From JBLHKE01 sp047619485 (GTDB lineage: Bacteria > Verrucomicrobiota > Verrucomicrobiia > Verrucomicrobiales > DEV007), in assembly GCA_047619485.1 (NCBI GenBank), contig JBLHKE010000412.1:1-6936 (forward strand): a stretch of DNA of 6,936 bases, in the 5' to 3' direction. Numbering within the stretch: the first letter of the stretch is position 1; each line of letters starts with the position of its first letter. The position numbers and the translations under genes are program-made. This document shows positions 1-5,945 of this stretch, in pieces. Below the pieces are notes generated by a model, which worked only from the letters and a program-made list of their open reading frames with translations, was not told the origin of the DNA and did not search any database.

Positions 1-1
1 A

Positions 2-319
2 GGAATTTTAGCCAGCACCAAGGCAGATTTCAGCGATTATAGCGGGCTATTTGAGTTGGAAGCTAACGTGGGTGATGGCCAAAATAACCAGCAGATTGTA
101 GGAGTTATTTACTGACAAGCCCTTAGCCCACAAGCTCTTCACGCGCGCATCTCCGAGTACGGCCAACGCGCAGACTCCTCCCGGCACGGCGGCCTGCGGT
201 TAAGGATCAGAGCCGATCGAAATTCTGAGGTGAGACAGATCCGCCAACTCTATGACGAGGCGATTGCCGCCGGCTTTACAACACTGACGTTTTCAGTCTA
301 CTCGACAGACCGTCGCTAG
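2..319 (+). pseudogene. ExbD/TolR-like biopolymer transport protein, C-terminal part, interrupted by an in-frame TGA; 5' end outside window
   Basis: One plus-strand frame is open from the left edge to a TAG at 317-319 except for a single TGA at 113-115. The part after the TGA reads like the periplasmic C-terminal domain of ExbD/TolR: a helix around LHARISEYG, a strand LRLRIRADR, a helix QIRQLYDEAIAAGF and a last strand TTLTFSVYS. In the family this domain partners ExbB/TolQ in proton-driven energising of outer-membrane transport. The part before the TGA (FELEANVGDGQNN) is plausible as the preceding strand region, so I read one gene with a nonsense mutation. No usable start codon follows the TGA ahead of the domain, so the downstream piece is unlikely to be an independent gene. 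The membrane helix would lie left of the window. Alternatives are that 2-115 is the end of a different gene followed by an exbD relic, or that the TGA is a sequencing error. TGA is an ordinary stop for other genes here, so a changed genetic code is unlikely. Confidence 0.55.
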
Positions 320-1338
320 TGTCGCTCGAGCCAAGCGCGCACGCGCTCCAACACACTCTCACGCTCCTTGTCGTGCAGCAGCAGGTGGTAGCTCTTCGCG
401 AAGAGATACTTCTCTTTGTCCTCCGTCTCGAGCGCACCGAACCAGTCCTCGACATCTTCCGGCGTGGTCAGCAGGTCATGCGCGGGGTAGAGCACCAGGA
501 TCGGCTTGCGGATCTTCGCCGCCTGCGCTCGCGATCCGTCGATCAATTTCTCTAGCGTGCCGAGCAGGCGGAACGAGAACTTGTCCACCGCGTGCGGCGT
601 CCCGCGAACATTCTCGCGGTGATCGGCATCACCGGTGATGTGCATGTCCTCCTTGTCCGCAGCGAGCCTCTCCAAGCTAATCTTACGCCGCGGCATCAAC
701 GTGATCGCGCTCTTCAGAATCGCGTAACGCAGGCGCGAAACCGATTCGCGATCCTTCAGCGAAACGACGGGCGACGAGAGGATCACGCCGCGGATAGCAT
801 CACGGTTCTCGCCCGATAGGGCCTCCATCCCGTACAACGAGATCAATCCGCCTAGGCTCTCGCCGTAGAGAAATAGACGAGCGTTAGGGTTCTCGGCGCG
901 CACTAGGGTCAGGAAGGTATCGAGGTCTTCGTACCACAGCTCGGGATCCTTGATATCACCAACCTTATCCTTACGCGGGTCGTTTCCCTGCCCCCGCAGC
1001 GCGTAGCTGTAGACAGAGGTCGAGCGGTCTTGGAAGTACTCACCGAGCGGGGCGAAATCGGAAGCGGCGCCACTCAGGCCGTGCACCGCGACGATCACCG
1101 TCTCTGGCTTGGATTTGCCACCCCAGCGCGTGATCGGAAATTTCTCCCCATCATGAGAGACCCAGAATTTCTTACCGAGTGTCGGCGCCACCGAGCCAGC
1201 CTTCTTCTCCATCGACTTCGCGGCGGCGGTCGAACCCAGAGAGGCCGTCCCGCGCGTCGCGCAGTTCGACATCGTTAGGGCGATGAGCAACGACAACAAC
1301 AGACGGTAGCAGATTGACTCTAGGGTTGAACGTAGCAT
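316..1338 (-). CDS. Exported alpha/beta hydrolase (serine aminopeptidase S33 / monoacylglycerol lipase-like), possible lipoprotein
   Basis: Predicted serine hydrolase of about 340 residues, likely a lipase or esterase; the substrate cannot be read from the sequence. Numbered from the ATG at 1338: an N-terminal hydrophobic signal at about 12-24, an oxyanion-hole segment HGLSG at 86-90, an RGQG turn at 115-118, the nucleophile elbow GESLGG at 159-164 with Ser161, a candidate acid Asp288 in YPAHD and a catalytic His318 in SYHLLL. Order and spacing match the S33/MGL-type family. A TTG at 1368 would add ten residues in front of the signal; I prefer the ATG because it gives a compact signal peptide, though neither start has a convincing Shine-Dalgarno. 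The signal ends in TMSNC, so Cys26 could be lipidated, but Asn before the Cys is unusual and simple cleavage or membrane anchoring is possible. It follows the cpYpsA-like gene by 60 bases on the same strand, so co-transcription is likely. Its TAG stop overlaps that of the convergent ExbD-like gene. Confidence 0.88.
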   Translation of the reverse strand: MLRSTLESICYRLLLSLLIALTMSNCATRGTASLGSTAAAKSMEKKAGSVAPTLGKKFWVSHDGEKFPITRWGGKSKPETVIVAVHGLSGAASDFAPLGEYFQDRSTSVYSYALRGQGNDPRKDKVGDIKDPELWYEDLDTFLTLVRAENPNARLFLYGESLGGLISLYGMEALSGENRDAIRGVILSSPVVSLKDRESVSRLRYAILKSAITLMPRRKISLERLAADKEDMHITGDADHRENVRGTPHAVDKFSFRLLGTLEKLIDGSRAQAAKIRKPILVLYPAHDLLTTPEDVEDWFGALETEDKEKYLFAKSYHLLLHDKERESVLERVRAWLERH

Positions 1339-1398
1339 GGGGGATCCGGGAAGAGAATCATGGAGCAAAATTGAAGGCTGACAAGCATGACGACGATC

Positions 1399-1872
1399 TC
1401 ACTCAGCGCCGATTAAGCCATCCATCACTTGCCAGATGAACTCGCCAACGTCCGGTTCGTTTGACCGGCGAGGCCCAGCGATGTTCAGAATTTTCACATC
1501 AAATTCTTCTAGAAATTCCAACAGCACCTCGACCGCATCGTAGCGTCCGTCGCGCGCGACGTGCAGGCAAGGCCTGCCGAGCGCACTAGCAAATCGCTGG
1601 GTCGCCAGCGATCCTCCGCTCAGGTGATCGCTGAGAGTGAAAATAACGGTCCCGTCGCTGTCGCGCACATTCCAGCGCGTGCGGACGAGGTAGTTGCTGG
1701 AATCGGTCTCGCGCAGGCTGTATTCACGGGGGATCTCACCGTCTTCAGCCCGCCGTCCAGCCGGGCACCAGCCTTGGTGCTCAAGCCCTTGTGCGATCGC
1801 CCAGTCGAGCCCGGCGCGGTCTGCCCCGGTCTGACCACCGGAGACAATTTTCTGAATCTTTGGGCGAGCCAC
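1399..1872 (-). CDS. cpYpsA/SLOG-type 'putative molybdenum carrier' family protein
   Basis: A cytosolic protein of about 157 residues with the hallmark N-terminal motif KIVSGGQTGADRAGLDWAI, a central DGTVIF strand followed by SGGSLAT, and a late NIAGPR segment. This set is typical of the circularly permuted YpsA-like branch of the SLOG Rossmann-fold superfamily, annotated in databases as putative molybdenum carrier. Known members are thought to bind a nucleotide-type ligand or a cofactor through the glycine-rich loops; a molybdenum role is not established by sequence. I chose the GTG at 1872 because the family motif begins only six residues later, as is usual. The only upstream in-frame start is a TTG at 1935, which would add 21 residues with no family character and extend towards the divergent lipoprotein promoter. 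The gene lies upstream of the hydrolase on the same strand, 60 bases away. No molybdopterin biosynthesis or molybdate transport genes are nearby, so function stays open. Confidence 0.85.
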   Translation of the reverse strand: MARPKIQKIVSGGQTGADRAGLDWAIAQGLEHQGWCPAGRRAEDGEIPREYSLRETDSSNYLVRTRWNVRDSDGTVIFTLSDHLSGGSLATQRFASALGRPCLHVARDGRYDAVEVLLEFLEEFDVKILNIAGPRRSNEPDVGEFIWQVMDGLIGAE

Positions 1873-2029
1873 CTTGAGTTTTTTAATATCTAATGCGATA
1901 GAACAAGTGCCGATCGCACGTTTTGCGTGAAGCAACGGCGCAACCGTCCAACCTGACCAGCCCTAGGTCAAGCTTGTGCCACAGCAAAATTCTCGACAGC
2001 CCCCTCCCCCCAAATCCCACAATACAGAC
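1873..2029. promoter_or_regulatory. Divergent intergenic region between the cpYpsA-like gene and the disordered lipoprotein
   Basis: These 157 bases lie between two genes read away from each other and must carry both promoters, unless the longer TTG (1935) or GTG (1976) starts are used. I see no convincing -35/-10 pair on either strand. The plus-strand leader just before the ATG at 2030 is strikingly C-rich (about 1999-2011) and lacks a Shine-Dalgarno. The stretch just upstream of the GTG at 1872 is AT-rich with an A-run on the minus strand. Confidence 0.35.
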
Positions 2030-2716
2030 ATGAACAAGCAATCGAATCGCTCGAATCGCGCTTGGCAGCGCGCCCTTCTCACGGTATCTGCCGGAACGCT
2101 CGTCGCCCTTAGCCTCAGCAGCTGCGGCAGCACCGGTGGCATGTTGAGCCGCGGCAAGGACAAGGACGACTCTGCCCGCGTGGCGGAGGACGCACCTGAA
2201 AAAATAGAGAAGCCAAAACGTGCAAACTTCTTCAACCGCGGTAGCATTTTTAGTCGCGCCAAAGACCGTAACTCCTACATCGACGACAGCATCCAGACGA
2301 CGCGGCGCGATCGCTTCGCCGCCCAGAACACGGCGACGCTTGCCCCCGCCCCAGAGCCGGATGCAGCGGCGACGATGACCGGCCGCCAGAACGATGACTT
2401 TGCGACGACGCCGCGAACGCCAAACTACGACTTCCAACTCGACCCGAATCCAACGATCGACAGCCGCCCGACGACAATCGATGCCCGTCCAAAAACGCCG
2501 ACTCGCATGAGCACCCCTCGGGAGGAGAGCCTGCGACTACCTTCGCTAGATTCCGATTTCCCCCAAAACTCGCCAAGCGCTTCGGCAGATCCCAATCCGG
2601 GTTCAAGCCCGCGCCCTTCAACAAACTCTCCGGGCTCTGGCAATGACGGCTACACCCCACTGCAACTGCAGCCGAGGCTACCTGGAAATGAGCCGATCCA
2701 GCCGCCGAGCGAGTAG
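2030..2716 (+). CDS. Unrecognised lipoprotein with a long disordered Pro/Ser/Asp/Thr-rich body
   Basis: A 228-residue protein I do not recognise. From the ATG at 2030 it has a basic N-region, a hydrophobic core (about 15-29) and a good lipobox LSSC with Cys32, so it should be lipidated and membrane anchored. The mature part begins GSTGG, followed by a charged segment (RGKDKDD, then PEKIEKPKR) and a short FFNRGSIFSR stretch. The remainder is low complexity, rich in Pro, Ser, Thr, Asp, Asn and Arg, with a short near-repeat TIDSRP / TIDARP at about 142-147 and 149-154. No globular domain is visible, so a spacer, periplasmic tether or peptidoglycan-associated role is only a guess. A GTG at 1976 would add 18 residues before the signal and is less likely. 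No Shine-Dalgarno is seen; the leader is C-rich. The next gene, also a lipoprotein, follows on the same strand with no terminator between, so the two may be co-transcribed. Confidence 0.75.
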   Translation: MNKQSNRSNRAWQRALLTVSAGTLVALSLSSCGSTGGMLSRGKDKDDSARVAEDAPEKIEKPKRANFFNRGSIFSRAKDRNSYIDDSIQTTRRDRFAAQNTATLAPAPEPDAAATMTGRQNDDFATTPRTPNYDFQLDPNPTIDSRPTTIDARPKTPTRMSTPREESLRLPSLDSDFPQNSPSASADPNPGSSPRPSTNSPGSGNDGYTPLQLQPRLPGNEPIQPPSE

Positions 2717-2794
2717 CTGTGCTAGCGATTCCCCCCCGTGCACCAAGGACGCACGGCGCTGAATCCGGAGTCGACTCTCACGCGTAACGTTCGT

Positions 2795-3382
2795 GTGCCG
2801 CAACCCCGCAAAATCCTAATTCCCTTGGCAGCCATCGCCTGCCTAGTCGGGTTGGGTGGTTGCTTTCTGCTGCAAACTCATCCCATGGACAACTCTCAAA
2901 TAAACGCCTACGCCAGCGAGACCGGAAAGAGCGCCGCGAGCGCTACCAGCGAGTCGACTGAGTTGGGGATCGAAAGGTGGAAGTCGCTAGTCGGTGACTT
3001 CTCGGTGTCGAACCTCAAAGGCAATGTTGCATCGGTCTATGCCGAGCAGACCTTTTTCAACGACACTCTAAAAACTTTCCGTGATCCGCGGGCGATCGAA
3101 GACTACCTGATCGAGACAGCTGAGATGTTAAAATACGGACGGGTCGATTACCAAGATACAGCCATCAGCGGCAACGATGTCTACGTGCGCTGGAAGATGA
3201 CCTACCGGAGTAAGAAGCTCGCCAAAGACGATGACATCGTCACGATCGGCATGTCCCACCTACGCTTCGACGAAGCTGGTAAAGTGATCCTCCATCAAGA
3301 CTTCTGGGATTCGACCCGAGGAGTTTTCGAGCATGTGCCGGTGATTGGTAGCGGGATCAGGATGATCAAGAAGCGCCTCTGA
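2795..3382 (+). CDS. NTF2/SnoaL-like fold lipoprotein
   Basis: A predicted exported lipoprotein of about 195 residues. From the GTG at 2795 the signal is compact (PQPRKILIP, hydrophobic core, lipobox LGGC with Cys23). A GTG at 2738 is also in frame and would add 19 polar residues; neither start has a Shine-Dalgarno, and I prefer the later one for its normal signal peptide. After a Ser/Thr/Ala-rich linker, the C-terminal part of about 140 residues looks like an NTF2/SnoaL cone: a helix WKSLVGDFS, VYAEQTFFNDT, a helix around AIEDYLIETAEML, strand NDVYVRWKMTYRS, strand VTIGMSHLRFD, then GKVILHQDFWD and a tail EHVPVIGSGIRMIKKRL. That ending resembles NTF2-family proteins I know from clusters with fatty-acid-modifying genes, but no such partners are here. 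The fold is used both for small-molecule enzymes and for binding, so no reaction is assigned. It follows the disordered lipoprotein on the same strand. Confidence 0.8.
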   Translation: MPQPRKILIPLAAIACLVGLGGCFLLQTHPMDNSQINAYASETGKSAASATSESTELGIERWKSLVGDFSVSNLKGNVASVYAEQTFFNDTLKTFRDPRAIEDYLIETAEMLKYGRVDYQDTAISGNDVYVRWKMTYRSKKLAKDDDIVTIGMSHLRFDEAGKVILHQDFWDSTRGVFEHVPVIGSGIRMIKKRL

Positions 3383-3661
3383 TAGCCCTCCATGTAACGC
3401 GGGGCGATTGACTTGTGACCGTGCAGCTCATCCTAGATTTCTTCACTAGCTCGCACCATTTTTTGCGAAAAATGAAACCTGATTGTGTTCTTGATCAAGG
3501 AGCTTGGGAATTGTCGCCGCGAGTTTTTCAGGGACGGGGCGAGACGCCCCGGGCTCCTTTGATCCACGCCATCACAGATCGTGGTGCGCGACAGTATCTA
3601 CTCGGTGGTATCATCAATTGCCAATTGGCCGCCATCCGTAACTGAACGCCACCAGCGGGCA
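3383..3661. other. Gene-poor intergenic stretch with two small inverted repeats
   Basis: I see no convincing gene here. A 76-codon frame from a GTG at 3415 has no family resemblance, no ribosome binding site and no signal peptide, and I do not call it. Two small inverted repeats are visible: an AT-rich one with 7-base arms at 3457-3463 and 3468-3474, and a GC-rich one, GGGGCG / CGCCCC, at 3536-3541 and 3545-3550 with a three-base loop. Neither is followed by a clear T-run, so neither is a good intrinsic terminator for the NTF2-like gene. Confidence 0.5.
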
Positions 3662-3697
3662 CAAAAAAGCCGCCGCCAGTTCTCACTGGCGGCGGCT
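3662..3697 (-). terminator. Intrinsic (Rho-independent) terminator of the FKBP gene
   Basis: A perfect 13-base inverted repeat, AGCCGCCGCCAGT at 3668-3680 and its complement at 3685-3697, with a four-base loop. Read on the minus strand the hairpin is followed immediately by six T (the A-run at 3663-3668, whose last base also closes the stem). It starts 22 bases after the FKBP stop codon. The plus-strand side has no T-run, so it works for the minus strand only. Confidence 0.93.
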
Positions 3698-3719
3698 GTG
3701 AATTTAGAAGGACTCGCAG

Positions 3720-4676
3720 CTACTTCGCCTCAGGCTTCTTCACCTCAGTCTTTGGCGCTAACCTCTTAGGAATTGGCACGGTCACCGGTGGAGTTGTTGC
3801 GGTGATGCGCTTGCGCGGTTTCGCTGGCGTCGTGCCGGCGCGCGGTGGGATGTTGATGCCCACCGGAGGCGTGACGGCCTGGACAGGCTTCTTAATGCTC
3901 GCCAACTCCATCTCGAAGACGAGCGTCGAGCTTGGGCCGATCGGAGGGCGATTGCCATCCGGTCCATAGGCGAGATCACTCGGCACTGTCAGACGCCACT
4001 TCGAACCGACTGGCATCATCTGGAGCGCTTCCTGCCAGCCCTTCACCACGCGGGAAACCCCAAATGGACGTGGAGCTCCTTTTGAATCGTCGAACACCGT
4101 GCCGTCGAGTAAGGTTCCTTTGTAAATCGCGTTGACCTTGTCAGTGAGCTTCGGGATCTCACCGGTGCCCTCCCGCAAAACCTCATACTGCAGACCACTG
4201 GCTGTGGTTTTGACCCCCTCTTTCTTTCCATTCTCAGCGAGAAACTTCGCGCCGGCTTCCTTGTTCTTGGTCGCTAGCTCATTCCACCCCTTCTCATCGA
4301 TATTGTAGGCAGCCAACTGGCGCTGCCGGGCAACGTATTTGCCGTGGATCGGACGGAAGGCGTTCATCAACTCAGATGCCTCAGCCTCCGGGATCTCTGA
4401 TTCGACACCCTCCATGGCAGACTTCAATCCGCGGACGAGGTCATCCAACTTGGCGTCGACAAACTGACGCTTAAGGTTTTCCCCGTAGCTACGGCCGATC
4501 AGATAGCCAATTTTGCTCATATCGATCTGCTCAGAGATCGGTGCGTTCGGATCGGTCTGCGCTGCCGGCGCAAGTTCAGCGGTCGCCGCTTTGGCTGGCG
4601 CGGTTTTGTCCTGAGCCGAGGCCGACACAGCGAGGCCAGTCACAACCAGCGAAGTAGAAAGGAGTCTTTTAATCAT
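3720..4676 (-). CDS. Exported FKBP-type peptidyl-prolyl cis-trans isomerase (Mip/FkpA-like) with Pro/Lys-rich tail
   Basis: A 318-residue periplasmic foldase that catalyses cis-trans isomerisation of Xaa-Pro bonds. It has a signal peptide with likely cleavage after ASA (residue 21), a Pro/Ala linker, and a Mip/FkpA-like N-terminal domain (about 50-150: KIGYLIGRSYGENLKRQ, then a long helix) that in relatives mediates dimerisation. The FKBP domain spans about 157-262. Expected pocket residues are present: Tyr185 in AIYKG, Phe195-Asp196 in TVFDD, Phe205, Val210-Val211 and Trp214 in VVKGW, Tyr237 in LAYG and Phe254 in TLVFEMEL. The last ~55 residues (264-318) form a Pro, Thr and Lys/Arg-rich tail that usual Mip/FkpA proteins lack; it may be disordered and contact the cell wall or membrane, but that is inference. 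The ATG at 4676 fits the signal peptide although no Shine-Dalgarno precedes it. The gene stands alone, with its own terminator and a candidate promoter at 4730-4758. Confidence 0.95.
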   Translation of the reverse strand: MIKRLLSTSLVVTGLAVSASAQDKTAPAKAATAELAPAAQTDPNAPISEQIDMSKIGYLIGRSYGENLKRQFVDAKLDDLVRGLKSAMEGVESEIPEAEASELMNAFRPIHGKYVARQRQLAAYNIDEKGWNELATKNKEAGAKFLAENGKKEGVKTTASGLQYEVLREGTGEIPKLTDKVNAIYKGTLLDGTVFDDSKGAPRPFGVSRVVKGWQEALQMMPVGSKWRLTVPSDLAYGPDGNRPPIGPSSTLVFEMELASIKKPVQAVTPPVGINIPPRAGTTPAKPRKRITATTPPVTVPIPKRLAPKTEVKKPEAK

Positions 4677-4729
4677 TATTATTAGGATTTCGGGTTTTGA
4701 TGTCAGTTTCTCTAAAAAGAAACCCCGAG

Positions 4730-4758
4730 ATGCTAGTCCGTCGACGTGACAAGTTCAA
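4730..4758 (-). promoter_or_regulatory. Candidate sigma-70-like promoter for the FKBP gene
   Basis: On the minus strand TTGAAC (4758-4753) and TAGCAT (4735-4730) are separated by 17 bases and lie about 55-80 bases upstream of the FKBP start codon. Each box matches the consensus at four of six positions, so this is a candidate only. The leader between it and the ATG can form a small hairpin, GTTTCT / AGAAAC (arms 4706-4711 and 4718-4723). Confidence 0.35.
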
Positions 4759-4825
4759 GCTATCCTTTCCTCGATTCACCTTAAAAACAGGCGCTTTACC
4801 GCATTGGCACTCGATTTAGGGCTGT

Positions 4826-4913
4826 TTTCGAGATTATTTAATCAGACTAAATATTTTATAAAGTTCAATTTGATATATTAATCATAACCAATAATCTTAA
4901 TGAAATATCCGTA
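4826..4913 (+). promoter_or_regulatory. AT-rich upstream region of the PEP-CTERM protein gene, probable promoter
   Basis: This stretch is far richer in A and T than the GC-rich genes around it and directly precedes the ATG at 4914. It contains several -10-like hexamers (for example TATATT at 4874-4879) and a TTGATA at 4870-4875, but no pair with ideal spacing, so I do not fix a promoter. No Shine-Dalgarno is visible before either candidate ATG. An upstream activating or regulator-binding region is possible. Confidence 0.4.
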
Positions 4914-5870
4914 ATGCCCGCCCACTTGAACAAGTTAATGAAAACATCTCTTACCACTCCACGTTTGCTCGGCCTGAGCTTCGGGCTCGGTTTGCTCTGC
5001 ACGGCCGCGCCAGAGGCGAAGGCACAATCGATCCTCTACATCTGCAGCGACCAGAAGGGCAATGCCGGTCTCGCCTTCGACCACGGCATGATCGACTACA
5101 TCCAGACGAACTATATCGGCGGCAGTTTTGAGGCAGCCGTTTCCTCTGAAGTTCAGCCAGGTGCCAACAACAGCACCCAGGGGCTCTACAATCCGGATGA
5201 CACCAATGTCGCGCTGAGCTACACGTTCAACAACATCGATTGCGTGATCATCTCGAGCACCGTGTCGACCCACTACGTCGCCCAGTTGATGAACGACCTG
5301 AACCTTTCGAACACCAACGTCCTCACGATGTCCGAGGAAACTCTCGTGGCACTCCACATGGTGGACAATGCTGCCTCGTTCACTGATCCAGCCGACTCGA
5401 TCTTCACTGGTGGCTCACAGCAGGCCATCACCCAGAACTACTACCTAGGCCAGTCGGTTCTGGGCTACGGTGACAACTACTGGAATGGCGCCGGCCAGGC
5501 CGATGTCGTCGCCTGGAAAGATGCCGCCTCGAACACCGCCGATACCAACGGCTTCTTCTTCAGCTATGACGAGGGCGATGTCGTCGATTCCGGCGCGGAT
5601 GAATTCACCATGGCTGGCGATCGGATTTTCTTCGGCCTCGGCGAGGGTGACAACTCGGCGGACATCGATGGCTCAGGTGTGTGGACTGACACGATCGACA
5701 ACAACACCGTCGACGACAGCGAGAACTTCGATCCGAACACGCATCTCACCGCAACAGGCAAGGTGCTGCTCGACCAGGCACTCGGATTGCACGTTGTGCC
5801 AGAGGCAGGCACCACGACCCTCTGCTTGCTGACCATGCTGCTGGTCGTCGGACGCCGTCGCCGATCCTAG
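4914..5870 (+). CDS. Secreted PEP-CTERM-type protein with a possible ThuA/GATase-like alpha/beta domain
   Basis: A 318-residue protein with an N-terminal signal peptide (hydrophobic core about 18-31, likely cleavage after AKA at residue 37) and a C-terminal sorting tail: VPEAG at 295-299, a hydrophobic stretch to about 312, then GRRRRS. This is the PEP-CTERM arrangement; in such bacteria an exosortase cleaves near the PEP motif and the protein goes to the surface or matrix. Between them, strand SILYICSD (39-46), strand-turn DCVIISSTVS (109-118), NTNVLTMSEE (133-142), RIFFGLG (237-243) and HLTATGKVLLDQALG (277-291) recall the alpha/beta domain related to ThuA and class I GATases found in some secreted proteins; this is from memory and unproven, and I see no catalytic triad. 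An Asp/Asn-rich segment (245-275, with DIDGSG) could bind calcium. An ATG at 4938 (residue 9) would give an equally good signal peptide. A weak terminator-like hairpin follows at 5901-5930. Confidence 0.85.
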   Translation: MPAHLNKLMKTSLTTPRLLGLSFGLGLLCTAAPEAKAQSILYICSDQKGNAGLAFDHGMIDYIQTNYIGGSFEAAVSSEVQPGANNSTQGLYNPDDTNVALSYTFNNIDCVIISSTVSTHYVAQLMNDLNLSNTNVLTMSEETLVALHMVDNAASFTDPADSIFTGGSQQAITQNYYLGQSVLGYGDNYWNGAGQADVVAWKDAASNTADTNGFFFSYDEGDVVDSGADEFTMAGDRIFFGLGEGDNSADIDGSGVWTDTIDNNTVDDSENFDPNTHLTATGKVLLDQALGLHVVPEAGTTTLCLLTMLLVVGRRRRS

Positions 5871-5900
5871 TACCGACTAGTTAACCAGAATTTTGGAGCA

Positions 5901-5930
5901 GGCATCCTTCGCGGGGGTGCCCGTTATTTA
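5901..5930 (+). terminator. Possible weak terminator between convergent genes
   Basis: GGCATCC (5901-5907) can pair with GGGTGCC (5915-5921), seven pairs with one G-T wobble, followed by CGTTATTTA, a broken T-rich run. It sits 31 bases after the PEP-CTERM gene stop and 25 bases beyond the stop of the convergent small lipoprotein gene. The T-rich side favours the plus strand. The weak T-tract keeps confidence low. Confidence 0.4.
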
Positions 5931-5945
5931 TTGGAATATACGCGA

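Noticed and set aside
113..115. TGA as a recoded codon (selenocysteine, or Gly in a variant code)
   Set aside because: TGA is used as a normal stop by the cpYpsA-like, NTF2-like and SDR genes here, and I see no clear SECIS-like hairpin directly after it. A nonsense mutation is simpler.
1883..2437. 184-codon minus-strand open frame opposite the disordered lipoprotein
   Set aside because: The composition (long Arg, Val and Ala runs) is what an antisense frame of a Pro/Asp/Arg-rich gene gives. It overlaps the well-supported lipoprotein and has no motif.
3415..3645. 76-codon plus-strand open frame in the intergenic stretch
   Set aside because: It has a GTG start without a ribosome site, no recognisable domain and a hairpin inside it; chance is more likely.
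4935..5357. 140-codon minus-strand open frame opposite the PEP-CTERM gene
   Set aside because: It overlaps a gene with a signal peptide and sorting tail. The product has no signal or motif and looks like a codon-bias shadow.
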